A program made the translations under genes and the position numbers. This document shows positions 52,600 through 61,295 of a stretch of 64,000 bases of DNA, one piece after another. The stretch's first letter is position 1. Every line of letters begins with the position of its first letter. The notes under the pieces are model-generated. The model ran no database searches, was not told the origin of the DNA, and was given only the letters and a program-made list of their open reading frames with translations. Source of the stretch: an uncultured Peptococcaceae bacterium (GTDB taxonomy: Bacteria > Bacillota > Peptococcia > Peptococcales > Peptococcaceae); the NCBI GenBank assembly GCA_910585405.1, contig CAJUDO010000002.1:124001-188000 (forward strand), in the 5' to 3' direction.

Positions 52600-53748
52600 T
52601 TATCTCTTGGCAGAATGTTTATCAAATCGCGTCAGAAACACACCGGCGCAGAGCGCAGTAAAGGGAGCTACCGTCACCAACCCAAAGGAGCCAATCACCG
52701 TATGCAGCAATTCCGCCGCCACATATTTATAATTGAGAATATTGGACATGGGCGTTCCTTGAGCCATAAATACCATCAGCAAGGCAACATACCCGCCCGA
52801 ATAGGCAAACAACAGCGTCGTGGTCATGGTTCCCATCGCGGCCCGTCCTACATTCATACCAGAACGAACTGCGTCCCGCCAGCTGATATCAGGACGCTTT
52901 TCCACCACCTCATAGACGGCGGAAGTGATATCCACGGACAAATCCATAATAGCGCCGGAGGCACCTATAAAGACAGACGCCATAAAAATCTGCGTCAGGC
53001 TTAAACCTTGGTAGCCTGCGTACAGTAAACTTTCAGAATAAGCCATAACCGCCCCGTGAATTTGAAAAAGATTTGTAAAGATGCTTCCCATCACACAGGT
53101 AACAAGAATACCCAATGAAGAGCCAGATACAGCGGCGGCACAACGCCGGTCAAAACCATACACCAGCGCAATAATCAACACCGTCAGCACTAGAGTAATC
53201 ACCAATCCTACCCAAATAGGATTCCAACCTTTCAGATATAATGGGACAAGCACTTTCCAAATCATCAGCACTGTCAAAACGAAAGACAGAACTGCCCGCA
53301 AACCGGTCCACCCAGCAAACACAAGCAACAGCACAACAAACAACGCTGCCAGCAGCAATTCCCAAGGAGCACGATAGTGGTCAATCATGGAAATAGTGAG
53401 AATTTCATCTCCCTGATAGTTAATGCGCACCAGGGCCGTATCGCCAACAGAAAATATTTTGTCCTGCTCCAATGAACCATTGAGCGGATTGTGTCCTTCT
53501 GCAATTTGCCCATGAAAGGGGCCTCCCAGAATCTCCAACTGGCACCGTTGTTCCCCTGAACGTACCAAGCCAGTATCAATCACAGTGGACTCATCAGAGG
53601 ACAACACCTTCGCGGGCCTGATGTCTGATTCTTGAAAGACCATTCCGCTTTCAAAGCCTGTAGGCAATGCCAACAGCACGATAATTATCAAAAGTCCGAC
53701 TAAAGCCGGAGCATAATAACGTATCAACGATTTTTTAGTCTGCATCAT
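52600..53748 (-). CDS. YibE/F-like membrane protein
   Basis: A 382-residue membrane protein: an N-terminal anchor, a small extracytoplasmic beta domain (about 40-125), and seven or more C-terminal helices with the family segment FIGASGAIMDLSVDITSAVYE. YibE/F proteins are uncharacterised. AAGGAG lies eight bases before the ATG. It follows the alkaline phosphatase gene on the same strand by 86 bases, possibly as one operon. Confidence 0.87.
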   Translation of the reverse strand: MMQTKKSLIRYYAPALVGLLIIIVLLALPTGFESGMVFQESDIRPAKVLSSDESTVIDTGLVRSGEQRCQLEILGGPFHGQIAEGHNPLNGSLEQDKIFSVGDTALVRINYQGDEILTISMIDHYRAPWELLLAALFVVLLLVFAGWTGLRAVLSFVLTVLMIWKVLVPLYLKGWNPIWVGLVITLVLTVLIIALVYGFDRRCAAAVSGSSLGILVTCVMGSIFTNLFQIHGAVMAYSESLLYAGYQGLSLTQIFMASVFIGASGAIMDLSVDITSAVYEVVEKRPDISWRDAVRSGMNVGRAAMGTMTTTLLFAYSGGYVALLMVFMAQGTPMSNILNYKYVAAELLHTVIGSFGLVTVAPFTALCAGVFLTRFDKHSAKR

Positions 53749-53834
53749 GATACGGACTCCTTTTTCAATATACTAAAATTCAAGACCGCTTTCACCAATC
53801 AGCGAAAACGGTCCCAGGGGAATGAACTATGCTG

Positions 53835-55394
53835 TCACTTAACACCCAACATTGCTGCAAGCTTGGCATATATCTCTGTATTGTCATAATATCCGCCGAA
53901 CTGTTCTGCATTTATGCCATCGGCAAACATGGCTACCGGCAAACCTGTATGACTGTAAGAGGTGAAAGAAACGCCGGATTTATTGTTCAAAATATGAGTA
54001 GTCGTTACTGTCAATGGCTCATAGGTACCGTAAGCCACATATTCTTCTTGTTCGGCCATACCGGTATCCTTCCCATTTACACTTTTTTCATAAGCAGTTT
54101 TCAGCAAACCTTTTTCATAATCCGTCAGTACCAATTTATCTCCCGTTGACCCGCTGGCCTTTAAACCGAACAATTTTTCAATGTCGGAGAGAACTACATC
54201 GAAAGAAGTCTTATTTTTCTTGTAGACAGAAACATAGTCACTGTCAAACTTAGCAAATGAAATTTTCTGACTATCCAATAATGAGAGATACGTATCATAG
54301 TCTGTTCCTGCAAAACCAATGGTCAAACCGCCAGTTTCGTGGTCACCGGTGACCAGAATGAGCGTTTCATCTGCGTGCTCCTTGGCAAAATCAATTGCCA
54401 CCTGTACCGCATCCGCCAAAGCCAGAGTGTCATGGATTGTCGAGGCAGCGTCATTGGCGTGGCAAGCCCAGTCAATCTTACCGCCCTCGCACATGAGGAA
54501 AAATCCTTTGTCGTTATCCAAAACTTCAATGCCCTTTTTTACATAGCTGGCCAGAGACCGCATATTTTCATTTCTGTCCAAATCATAAGCCATAGCAGAA
54601 CTGTCCGCCAAATTCTCATCAATCATGATAACAGGTCCGTCTGTAACCTTTTCTGCTTCGGCCTTCGTTTTTACTACATCATATCCCGCTTTTTCCGCCA
54701 GCGTGTACAAATTCGTCTTATCATTGTCGGAGCCTGTAGGTTTCAGCAGACCGCCGCCGGCAAAATATTCAAAACCCGAATCAATCAACTCCAAGCCAAT
54801 CTCATAATAGCTCGAGCGGCTGGCCTGATGCGCATAAAACGCTGCGGGAGTAGCGTGGTTCAGATTCACGGAAGAAATCACACCTACCTTCATGCCCAAT
54901 TGTTCATGTACCTTTTCAGTGATTGTTTCATAAGAAACGGTCGCCGTTTCATCTACGTTGATAGAACCAGAATAAGTCTTATGTCCGGTAGAAATAGATG
55001 TGGCGGTGGATGCTGAATCGGGGGCGAAGCTGTTGGAATCATAAGTCACAACAGAGCCCACCGTTTCAAAATCCATAAAATTCAGTGCCACCGGACCGTC
55101 CAGCACTGCACCCTGGTTGTCATCCAGGCTGGGAACGGCCTGCATATAGTCACTGTCGGCAATTGCGCCTAAGTAATCTGCGGCGGATTGGAACTGGGGG
55201 TAGCTCATACCGTCGCCAATGAACAGGAACACATACTTAGGCGCTTTGACCTGCATAGGGGCACTCTGACCAGAAAGGGACTTCACTGCAGTTCCCCCGC
55301 CCGACCCGCCAACCATTGCTACAGGACCGGAACAGCCGGTGAACAAAGTGGCTGTCAATGCCACTGTTAAAACAACAGATAAGATCTTTTTCAT
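53835..55394 (-). CDS. phoA: Alkaline phosphatase, lipoprotein
   Basis: A 519-residue extracytoplasmic phosphomonoesterase. Lipoprotein signal with LFTGC (Cys21). The active site is intact: metal Asp61 in FIGDGMS, nucleophile Ser127 in PDSASTATS, NHATPAAFYAH, EGGKIDWACHANDA and VTGDHETGG. It releases phosphate from organic esters. First gene of the cassette between the tauE tails; no Pho box was identified by eye. Confidence 0.94.
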   Translation of the reverse strand: MKKILSVVLTVALTATLFTGCSGPVAMVGGSGGGTAVKSLSGQSAPMQVKAPKYVFLFIGDGMSYPQFQSAADYLGAIADSDYMQAVPSLDDNQGAVLDGPVALNFMDFETVGSVVTYDSNSFAPDSASTATSISTGHKTYSGSINVDETATVSYETITEKVHEQLGMKVGVISSVNLNHATPAAFYAHQASRSSYYEIGLELIDSGFEYFAGGGLLKPTGSDNDKTNLYTLAEKAGYDVVKTKAEAEKVTDGPVIMIDENLADSSAMAYDLDRNENMRSLASYVKKGIEVLDNDKGFFLMCEGGKIDWACHANDAASTIHDTLALADAVQVAIDFAKEHADETLILVTGDHETGGLTIGFAGTDYDTYLSLLDSQKISFAKFDSDYVSVYKKNKTSFDVVLSDIEKLFGLKASGSTGDKLVLTDYEKGLLKTAYEKSVNGKDTGMAEQEEYVAYGTYEPLTVTTTHILNNKSGVSFTSYSHTGLPVAMFADGINAEQFGGYYDNTEIYAKLAAMLGVK

Positions 55395-55551
55395 AGAAAC
55401 TTGTCTCCTCCAAAAAGTTATTTTGTCCGTTCAGGACAAAATTATCATAACTTTCCAATGTAAGATTTGTTACCATGATATTGAAAAATCCATGTAAAGC
55501 TTAATCCTTATTAAGAATAAAAGCGTGCCGACGCTTGTACGCAGAAAAACA

Positions 55552-55570
55552 GCGCTGTGCATCACAGCGC
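55552..55570 (-). terminator. Terminator of tauE, overlapping its stop codon
   Basis: GCGCTGTG pairs with CACAGCGC around a CAT loop, followed by five T on the minus strand. The stem includes the last two codons and the stop of tauE, and is present again at 52489-52507. Confidence 0.9.
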
Positions 55571-56347
55571 CGTCGTAAACAAATCATATGCCAATCTAAT
55601 AAAAAGCAAACATAACACAAAAATCATCACCGGCCGAATAAATTTCGCTCCGTTTTTGATGGCCAAACCGCTGCCCACCCAATTGCCCATTATGGAGAAA
55701 ACTGTGGCGGGAATGGCTACCGCGTAATAAATCTGTCCTGCGCCAATAAACATGAGCAGCGCAGCTATATTGGTGGTCAGGTTGACGATTTTGGTATTGC
55801 CGCAAGCACGCTTGAGGTCAAACCCCAATACCGTCGTGAACGCAAGAATCAAAAAAGTCCCTGTTCCCGGACCAAAAAAACCGTCATACATCCCAATCAA
55901 TAAACCCGTCGCCATCATGCCCAGAAAGATGCGGCTGCGGGAAAACTGTTCAAAACGACTTTCCTTGTCCAGCCGCTGTCGGTTGAACAGTACAAACACC
56001 GCCACACAGGGCAGGAGCACCATCATGACCACGCGTAGATAATAATCGCTGATATGCAGCGCCAACTGTGCGCCGATACAAGACCCCACAAAGGCAAACA
56101 CTGCCGTTCGCAAGGCAATTTGCAAATGCAGACTGCCTTCTTTCAAAAATCTCCCCGTCGCAATGGCTGTCCCCACCGCAGCCGATAATTTATTGGAGCC
56201 GATAGCCATATGCGCCGGCATTCCCGTAAGCAAATAAGCCGGCAGAGAAATCAATCCCCCTCCTCCGGCAATGGCGTCTACAAAGGACGCAAAAAACACC
56301 AGTGGACAAACCACCAGCAACATTTCCAACAATGACACCCACTTCAA
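55562..56347 (-). CDS. Sulfite exporter TauE/SafE family protein
   Basis: A 261-residue membrane protein with about eight hydrophobic segments and the two TauE/SafE repeats, beginning FFASFVDAIAGGGGLISLPA and GMYDGFFGPGTGTFLILA. Family members export sulfite, sulfoacetate or related anions; the substrate here is unknown. Its 3' end is duplicated at 52477. Confidence 0.9.
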   Translation of the reverse strand: MKWVSLLEMLLVVCPLVFFASFVDAIAGGGGLISLPAYLLTGMPAHMAIGSNKLSAAVGTAIATGRFLKEGSLHLQIALRTAVFAFVGSCIGAQLALHISDYYLRVVMMVLLPCVAVFVLFNRQRLDKESRFEQFSRSRIFLGMMATGLLIGMYDGFFGPGTGTFLILAFTTVLGFDLKRACGNTKIVNLTTNIAALLMFIGAGQIYYAVAIPATVFSIMGNWVGSGLAIKNGAKFIRPVMIFVLCLLFIRLAYDLFTTAL

Positions 56348-56400
56348 CCTCTTTCCTTAAAACAATATCGTCTACAACTACCGTGCTATGCTCAATCTGC

Positions 56401-56844
56401 TCACAGTGTTTCTGTGTCGAAAAGCAACGTCACCGGCCCATCATTGATCGACGCCACTTTCATGTCCGCGCCAAATTCACCGTGCTCCACCTGAAACCCC
56501 CGTGCGCGGCATTCCTCCATAAATCGCTCATACAACGGTATAGCCAGCGCAGGCTTCGCGGCTCCGCTAAAACCTGGTCTGCGGCTTTTCAAATCGGCAT
56601 ATAGCGTGAACTGAGATACAACTAGCAGCGCACCGCCCACTGCATCCAGGTTGAGATTCATTTTACCCCCATCATCCTCAAACACCCGCACGCCGCACAC
56701 CTTGTCCGCCAAACGTACAGCCTCTGCCTCAGTATCCTCCGGCCCAATCCCCAGCAATACCAAAAACCCCTGTCCGATTTTTCCTATCACCTGTCCCTCA
56801 ATGGTCACCGATGCTTCTGTTACCCGCGTTACAACTGCTTTCAT
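56401..56844 (-). CDS. dtd: D-aminoacyl-tRNA deacylase
   Basis: A 147-residue cytoplasmic enzyme that hydrolyses D-amino acids from tRNA. Family motifs SQFTLYAD and NDGPVT (the Gly-cisPro-type motif) are intact. AAGGAG lies eight bases before ATG 56844; the longer frame to 56943 is not credible. Confidence 0.95.
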   Translation of the reverse strand: MKAVVTRVTEASVTIEGQVIGKIGQGFLVLLGIGPEDTEAEAVRLADKVCGVRVFEDDGGKMNLNLDAVGGALLVVSQFTLYADLKSRRPGFSGAAKPALAIPLYERFMEECRARGFQVEHGEFGADMKVASINDGPVTLLFDTETL

Positions 56845-56949
56845 GTTTCTTTCTCCTTTTCCTCCGCAGCGACTCTGCAAATCATATTTTTCTGCATAAC
56901 AGTATACTGAAAAATACTTTCGCTGACAAGTTTCTCTTTGCACTTGTAA

Positions 56950-57240
56950 TATTTTTTGCTACACTTTGCCCTATCCGTTTCTATTTTTTGCTACCCTTCG
57001 CCCGTCCTGCCCAATAGGGACACCTGCTTGACTGTCTCTCGCGTTGTGGACTGCGTCCACCGCTTCGAGAGCACTCTGCGCAGCTGTTCATATTGACGCA
57101 GAATTTTGGCGAAGGTAGCGGGAGAGTGAAGACCATAAAACGGTAGTAAGTGCCCTGTGGCACAGGTTGGCAAAAACATCTCGCCCCGCGCTGTAGCTGA
57201 CGCGACACGCCCGGCACAAAAAATATGTTTCATATTTTGA
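56950..57240. repeat. GC-rich structured intergenic element
   Basis: Between dtd and the glycosyltransferase is a 500-base gap without a convincing gene. It holds two imperfect direct copies of ATTTTTTGCTAC (from 56951 and 56983). It also holds a closing inverted repeat, GCTACCCTTCGCC (56990-57002) with GGCGAAGGTAGC (57108-57119). That repeat encloses a GTGGAC/GTCCAC hairpin flanked by CTCTCG/CGAGAG and a CTGCG/CGCAG hairpin. A further GTGCCctgtGGCAC hairpin lies at 57150-57163. It could be a mobile intergenic repeat or a structured RNA. Minus-strand frames of 78-86 codons cross it but look spurious. Confidence 0.6.
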
Positions 57241-57349
57241 GAGTCAACCAACCCTTTTTGATTTTCTCTGCAATTTTTCTTTTTGTCTGCGAAAAAGTCA
57301 GTGTTCTTTCCTTTGTGTTTTTCATATTTTATAAGAGGGAGGGATGATC

Positions 57350-58105
57350 ATGATTGCTGCTGTAATTCCGGCTTATAACGAAGAAGATTCCATCGGACAC
57401 GTCTTAGACGCCCTTGCCCACCTGTTTACACTGGACACTGTGATTCCTGTATTAAACGGCTGCACCGATCACACCCGTCAAGTGGTATTGCAGCATGCCT
57501 TAGCAAACAGAGTGGCGCTTATCGAATATCCGTTGCCTTTAGGTATTGACGTCCCGCGCAGTTGGGGCGCAAAATGCGCCTTTGCTCTGGGAGCACAAGC
57601 GGTTTTATTTGTAGACGGTGATTTTCGGGGAGATTTCTCCTCCTGTCTGCAAGACCTTCTCTGCGCCGTCGTACATAAGGACTGCGATTTGGCTCTTACC
57701 AACTGTTACCCCTATATCGGCTATCGCTCAGAAACTGCCAAAGCTGTGTTGTATTACCGAGAACAATTGAACCGCAAATTAGGCTTGTTTTCTTCCGTCG
57801 GTCTGGCCACGCCATCTCACGGTCCCCACTGCGTATCTCGTCGCCTCTTGGAAACAGTAGGCTTTGACTGTTTGTCCACACCACCGCTGATGCTGGCTAA
57901 AGCTGCAGAATCCCACCTCAATATCCGTGTGGCAGCACGGCTTGACGACACCCAATGGACATCAGCCCAGCGCGGTGATTTGCATAATCAAAAAATCGCC
58001 GATACCATTATCGGCGATTGCATTGCTGCAAGACAATATTTCTGTCATCAACCTATTACTCGAGAAGAAAACGGCATTGTCTATCTGGGATATCGGAAAA
58101 AATGA
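57350..58105 (+). CDS. Family 2 glycosyltransferase
   Basis: A 251-residue GT-A fold protein with the nucleotide-sugar motif IPAYNEE at the N-terminus, VLNGCTD, and a FVDGDF metal-binding motif. No transmembrane segments. The acceptor is unknown. GGAGGG lies six bases before ATG 57350 (ATG 57344 overlaps it). It stands alone, convergent with sleB. Confidence 0.85.
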   Translation: MIAAVIPAYNEEDSIGHVLDALAHLFTLDTVIPVLNGCTDHTRQVVLQHALANRVALIEYPLPLGIDVPRSWGAKCAFALGAQAVLFVDGDFRGDFSSCLQDLLCAVVHKDCDLALTNCYPYIGYRSETAKAVLYYREQLNRKLGLFSSVGLATPSHGPHCVSRRLLETVGFDCLSTPPLMLAKAAESHLNIRVAARLDDTQWTSAQRGDLHNQKIADTIIGDCIAARQYFCHQPITREENGIVYLGYRKK

Positions 58106-58163
58106 AAACAGATAAACAGGAAAAATTTTCTTAGTAAAACTCATAAAGAAAATACCAAAACAA

Positions 58164-58207
58164 AAACCTGAGCAAATGTTTCACATAACACATTTTTGCT
58201 CAGGTTT
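58164..58207. terminator. Bidirectional terminator
   Basis: A thirteen-base perfect stem (AAACCTGAGCAAA / TTTGCTCAGGTTT) with A- and T-rich flanks, between the convergent glycosyltransferase and sleB genes. Confidence 0.85.
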
Positions 58208-58401
58208 CCTTTTGTTTATATCCATTTCATTTTAAACGATACAGAAAACTTTCTTCTGATTGAGCAGTTATAAATCTGCATCTTTCCGCGTATGGTTCAT
58301 ACATAACTAAAAGAATTTTTGCAACAGTATTGTGCACTGATTGTACACACAAGCAAACTTGAGAACAACACAGCCATACGAAAGCAATGCATACGTCGCT
58401 G

Positions 58402-59196
58402 CTACATGCCGAAAACATGATTCCCTATCTGTGTTTCAATGCTTCTACTCCAAATCCACTTACTTGTCGCAGTAACAGGATTCCAGTAATACAGGCAACC
58501 GTCAGTAGGGTCATTTCCCTGCATAGCTTCTAATGCTGCTTCATAAGCAGTACGATTGGGCTGTAGATAATACTGGCCGTCATTTACACAGGTGAAGGCA
58601 TTTTTCTGAAATACAACGCCGTACATGGTATCAGGAAACCCATCATCTTCAATACGGTTTAACACCACAGCGGCTACTGCCACCTGTCCATCGTAAACTT
58701 CACCCCGCGCTTCTCCGTATACTACCTGCGCCAGCATATCCCATTCAGCCTGGGTATAGGTACGCTGATAAGCGCCACCTCGAGATGAGGTCACACGAGT
58801 AGTATAACCGTCACTGTAGGCACGGGTTTCTGCGGGAATTTTTAATACGCTTCCCACTTTAATGACATCGCTGCTTAAACCGTTCAGCTTTTTTATATCG
58901 CTGACACTACAGCCATAACGCTGTGCCAACACATACAGCGATTCCCCGCTGCTGACCCGATGTGTTGCATAATTTTCGGGAATCTGCAACGTTTGACCTA
59001 CCAATATTTTTTCACTTTGCAGGCCATTTACTTGTTTCAGTTCTTCCACGGTAATCTTATGGCTGCTGGCGATGCTGTACAGGGAATCGCCTGCTTTCAC
59101 TTTGTAAGTGTCGGCAAGAGCTGTCCCGCCACCAGCCATAAGGCTACAGCAAAGAGATAATGCTGTGACTACCGTCAAGGTTTTCAGTTTTTTCAT
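58402..59196 (-). CDS. sleB: Cell-wall hydrolase SleB with two LysM domains
   Basis: A 264-residue exported lytic enzyme. Signal peptide 1-29; LysM domains 30-74 and 79-121, which bind peptidoglycan; Hydrolase_2 domain from about 148, with the probable catalytic Glu162 in VVYGEARGE. In spore formers such proteins degrade cortex during germination; LysM-bearing variants may act on vegetative wall. A GGAGG-type site precedes the ATG. Confidence 0.92.
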   Translation of the reverse strand: MKKLKTLTVVTALSLCCSLMAGGGTALADTYKVKAGDSLYSIASSHKITVEELKQVNGLQSEKILVGQTLQIPENYATHRVSSGESLYVLAQRYGCSVSDIKKLNGLSSDVIKVGSVLKIPAETRAYSDGYTTRVTSSRGGAYQRTYTQAEWDMLAQVVYGEARGEVYDGQVAVAAVVLNRIEDDGFPDTMYGVVFQKNAFTCVNDGQYYLQPNRTAYEAALEAMQGNDPTDGCLYYWNPVTATSKWIWSRSIETQIGNHVFGM

Positions 59197-59348
59197 TTGC
59201 TTTCCTCCTTGTTTTCGTCTTTGTCAGTATAACCCATGGCAACAAACATTTCATTAGGAAACGGCTGGAAAATGAATTTCCCCCTTGTCGCAGATGAAAG
59301 TAATAAGTATAATTAATTTATAAAGTTGATTTCAAAGGAGATTACGAT

Positions 59349-59600
59349 ATGAATAAAATAATTCAAATTTGCATGGGCAGTGCCTGTCATTTAAAAGGTG
59401 CGCCGTTAATTGCACAGGCTTTTCAGGTAGAGTTGGAAAAGCGGCAAAAATCCGGCGATGTACTTTTTGAACTTACCGGTGCATTTTGTCAGAGCCAATG
59501 CGCTGATGGCGTCATTGTCCGTGTAAACGGCGAAACCTACAAACATGTAACTGTCGCCGATGTCCCCGAACTAATCAAAATATGTTTACAGGAGGAGTAA
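59349..59600 (+). CDS. Thioredoxin-like [2Fe-2S] ferredoxin
   Basis: An 83-residue NuoE/HydC-like protein with cluster ligands Cys8, Cys13, Cys47 and Cys51 (CMGSAC and CQSQC). It lies four bases before the hydrogenase-like sensor and probably passes electrons to it. This pairing with the sensor and a PP2C phosphatase is a recurring unit in anaerobic Bacillota. Confidence 0.9.
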   Translation: MNKIIQICMGSACHLKGAPLIAQAFQVELEKRQKSGDVLFELTGAFCQSQCADGVIVRVNGETYKHVTVADVPELIKICLQEE

Positions 59601-59603
59601 GTT

Positions 59604-61295
59604 ATGTTCCCTATCATCAACAACTCCGGCAACTGTCGTGACTGCTACAGATGTTTACGCAACTGCGATGTAAAAGCCATCAGTTTTCGTACCGGTCAAG
59701 CAAAAATTATGACAGACCAATGTGTATTGTGCGGTCGTTGCGTCAAAGAATGTCCACAATATACCAAAAGTATTATCGACCAAATTCCCAAACTAGAGCA
59801 ATTTTTGAAAAACGATCGCGTCATTTTGAGTCTGCCTCCTACTTTTGTAAATCATTTTAATCAGTGGAGCCAGAGGGAATTATGGGCACGTTTGAAACAC
59901 ATCGGTTTTTACGCCATTGAAGAAATGGCTGTAAATGCAGAACCGTTCCTGGATACTTATGCTAATTTATTGCAAAATACTGATAAATATATTATTTCCA
60001 GTCATTGCCCTATTATAGTCAATCTAATTGAACAAAAATTTCCCAAATTACTGGACCACCTGGCACCTATTGAAAATGAAGCAGTGGTTCATGCCCGTCT
60101 GCTGAAAGAAAAATATGGCCCTGATGTGAAAGTGGTTCATATTTCTCCCTGTCTCAGCTTGGTAGGCAAGAACGATGACATTGACCTAACGCTCACATTG
60201 GACCAAGCTTTGGATTTCATTTTCAGCCATAAGGTCAGCATGGAAACATTGGCAGAAATTGATGTGGAATTGACCCAATATAAGCCTTTGGGAGCGCCTT
60301 TAGCAATGGCAGGAAATCTGATGCAGATCATGGTAGACCAGGGTATTGTGCCCCTTCATGAGGTACAATATTTATCCGGATTAAGCACCTGTATTGAAGC
60401 ATTAAAAGAATTAGAAAAAACGGACAATTTCAGCAGTCGCTTTATTGAACTGGACGGTTGCCGTAATGGCTGTGTCGGCGGTTTTGGTTTGGAGAAAAAG
60501 GGCATTTTGGAGAAAAAAATTGCAATCAACAACTATTATCACCAATATGCCAACAAACCTATCCGTCATTTTGCCCAAGTGCCTGATATCAGCCGTACCT
60601 TTGAGAACCGTTATGTAGAACCGATGAAGGTTGAAACCGCCCGTATACGGGAGATTTTGTCCCACTTAAAACAATATAACAAAAAAGTAATGAACTGCGG
60701 TGCCTGCGGCTTTGACAGCTGCTATGAAAAGGCCTTAGCCGTAGCACGGGGACAGGCTGAAGAAAAAATGTGTTTTACCTATATGCGCAGCCGTGCAGAA
60801 TCTACTGCCAACACAGCCATTCGCAGCAATCCCAGTGGCATTATCGTGTTTGACCAGGATTTTATCATTCAGGAATTCAACCCGGCAGCCCGTGATATGT
60901 TCAAGGCATACAATTTGCAGGTAGGCAACGCTGTCTTTGAATATATCGACCACAGCGATTTTGAAAAAGTAGTAGAAACAGGACGCGGCATGAAGGATCT
61001 CATTGTTCGCTATGATGACATTAATTTAGTCACACGACAAAATGTAGTGCGTATGCAAGGGACACAAAATCTATATATGGCCACCATTACTGACATCACA
61101 GAAGAAGAGAAAAAACGTACCGAACTGGAAAAAATGAAGGAAGAAACGCTGAGCAAAGCTACACAGGTCATCAATAATCAAATGTTTGTGGCGCAGCAGA
61201 TCGCGGGCCTGTTGGGAGAAACCACTGCCGACACAAAAATTATTTTACTTGACCTCATCAAGCAGTTCAGCCAGGAGAAGGAGCTGGAGCAATGA
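59604..61295 (+). CDS. Hydrogenase-like sensor with PAS domain (HydS type)
   Basis: A 563-residue cytoplasmic protein. Two [4Fe-4S] motifs (Cys11/14/17/21 and Cys40/43/46/50) precede an [FeFe]-hydrogenase-like H domain. Its four H-cluster cysteines are kept (Cys135, 183, 286, 290), but TSCCPGW has become SSHCPII and MPCxxKxxE has become SPCLSLVGK, losing catalytic proton-path residues. A further iron-sulfur domain follows (MNCGACGFDSC, about 356-366), then a PAS domain (about 415-500) and a coiled C-terminus. A sensory role is inferred from these changes and the PAS domain. Confidence 0.9.
   Translation: MFPIINNSGNCRDCYRCLRNCDVKAISFRTGQAKIMTDQCVLCGRCVKECPQYTKSIIDQIPKLEQFLKNDRVILSLPPTFVNHFNQWSQRELWARLKHIGFYAIEEMAVNAEPFLDTYANLLQNTDKYIISSHCPIIVNLIEQKFPKLLDHLAPIENEAVVHARLLKEKYGPDVKVVHISPCLSLVGKNDDIDLTLTLDQALDFIFSHKVSMETLAEIDVELTQYKPLGAPLAMAGNLMQIMVDQGIVPLHEVQYLSGLSTCIEALKELEKTDNFSSRFIELDGCRNGCVGGFGLEKKGILEKKIAINNYYHQYANKPIRHFAQVPDISRTFENRYVEPMKVETARIREILSHLKQYNKKVMNCGACGFDSCYEKALAVARGQAEEKMCFTYMRSRAESTANTAIRSNPSGIIVFDQDFIIQEFNPAARDMFKAYNLQVGNAVFEYIDHSDFEKVVETGRGMKDLIVRYDDINLVTRQNVVRMQGTQNLYMATITDITEEEKKRTELEKMKEETLSKATQVINNQMFVAQQIAGLLGETTADTKIILLDLIKQFSQEKELEQ

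Noticed and set aside
56981..57251. Minus-strand 78-86 codon frames as a gene
   Set aside because: They lie across nested inverted repeats, lack a good start site and show no recognisable domain; structure explains the region better.
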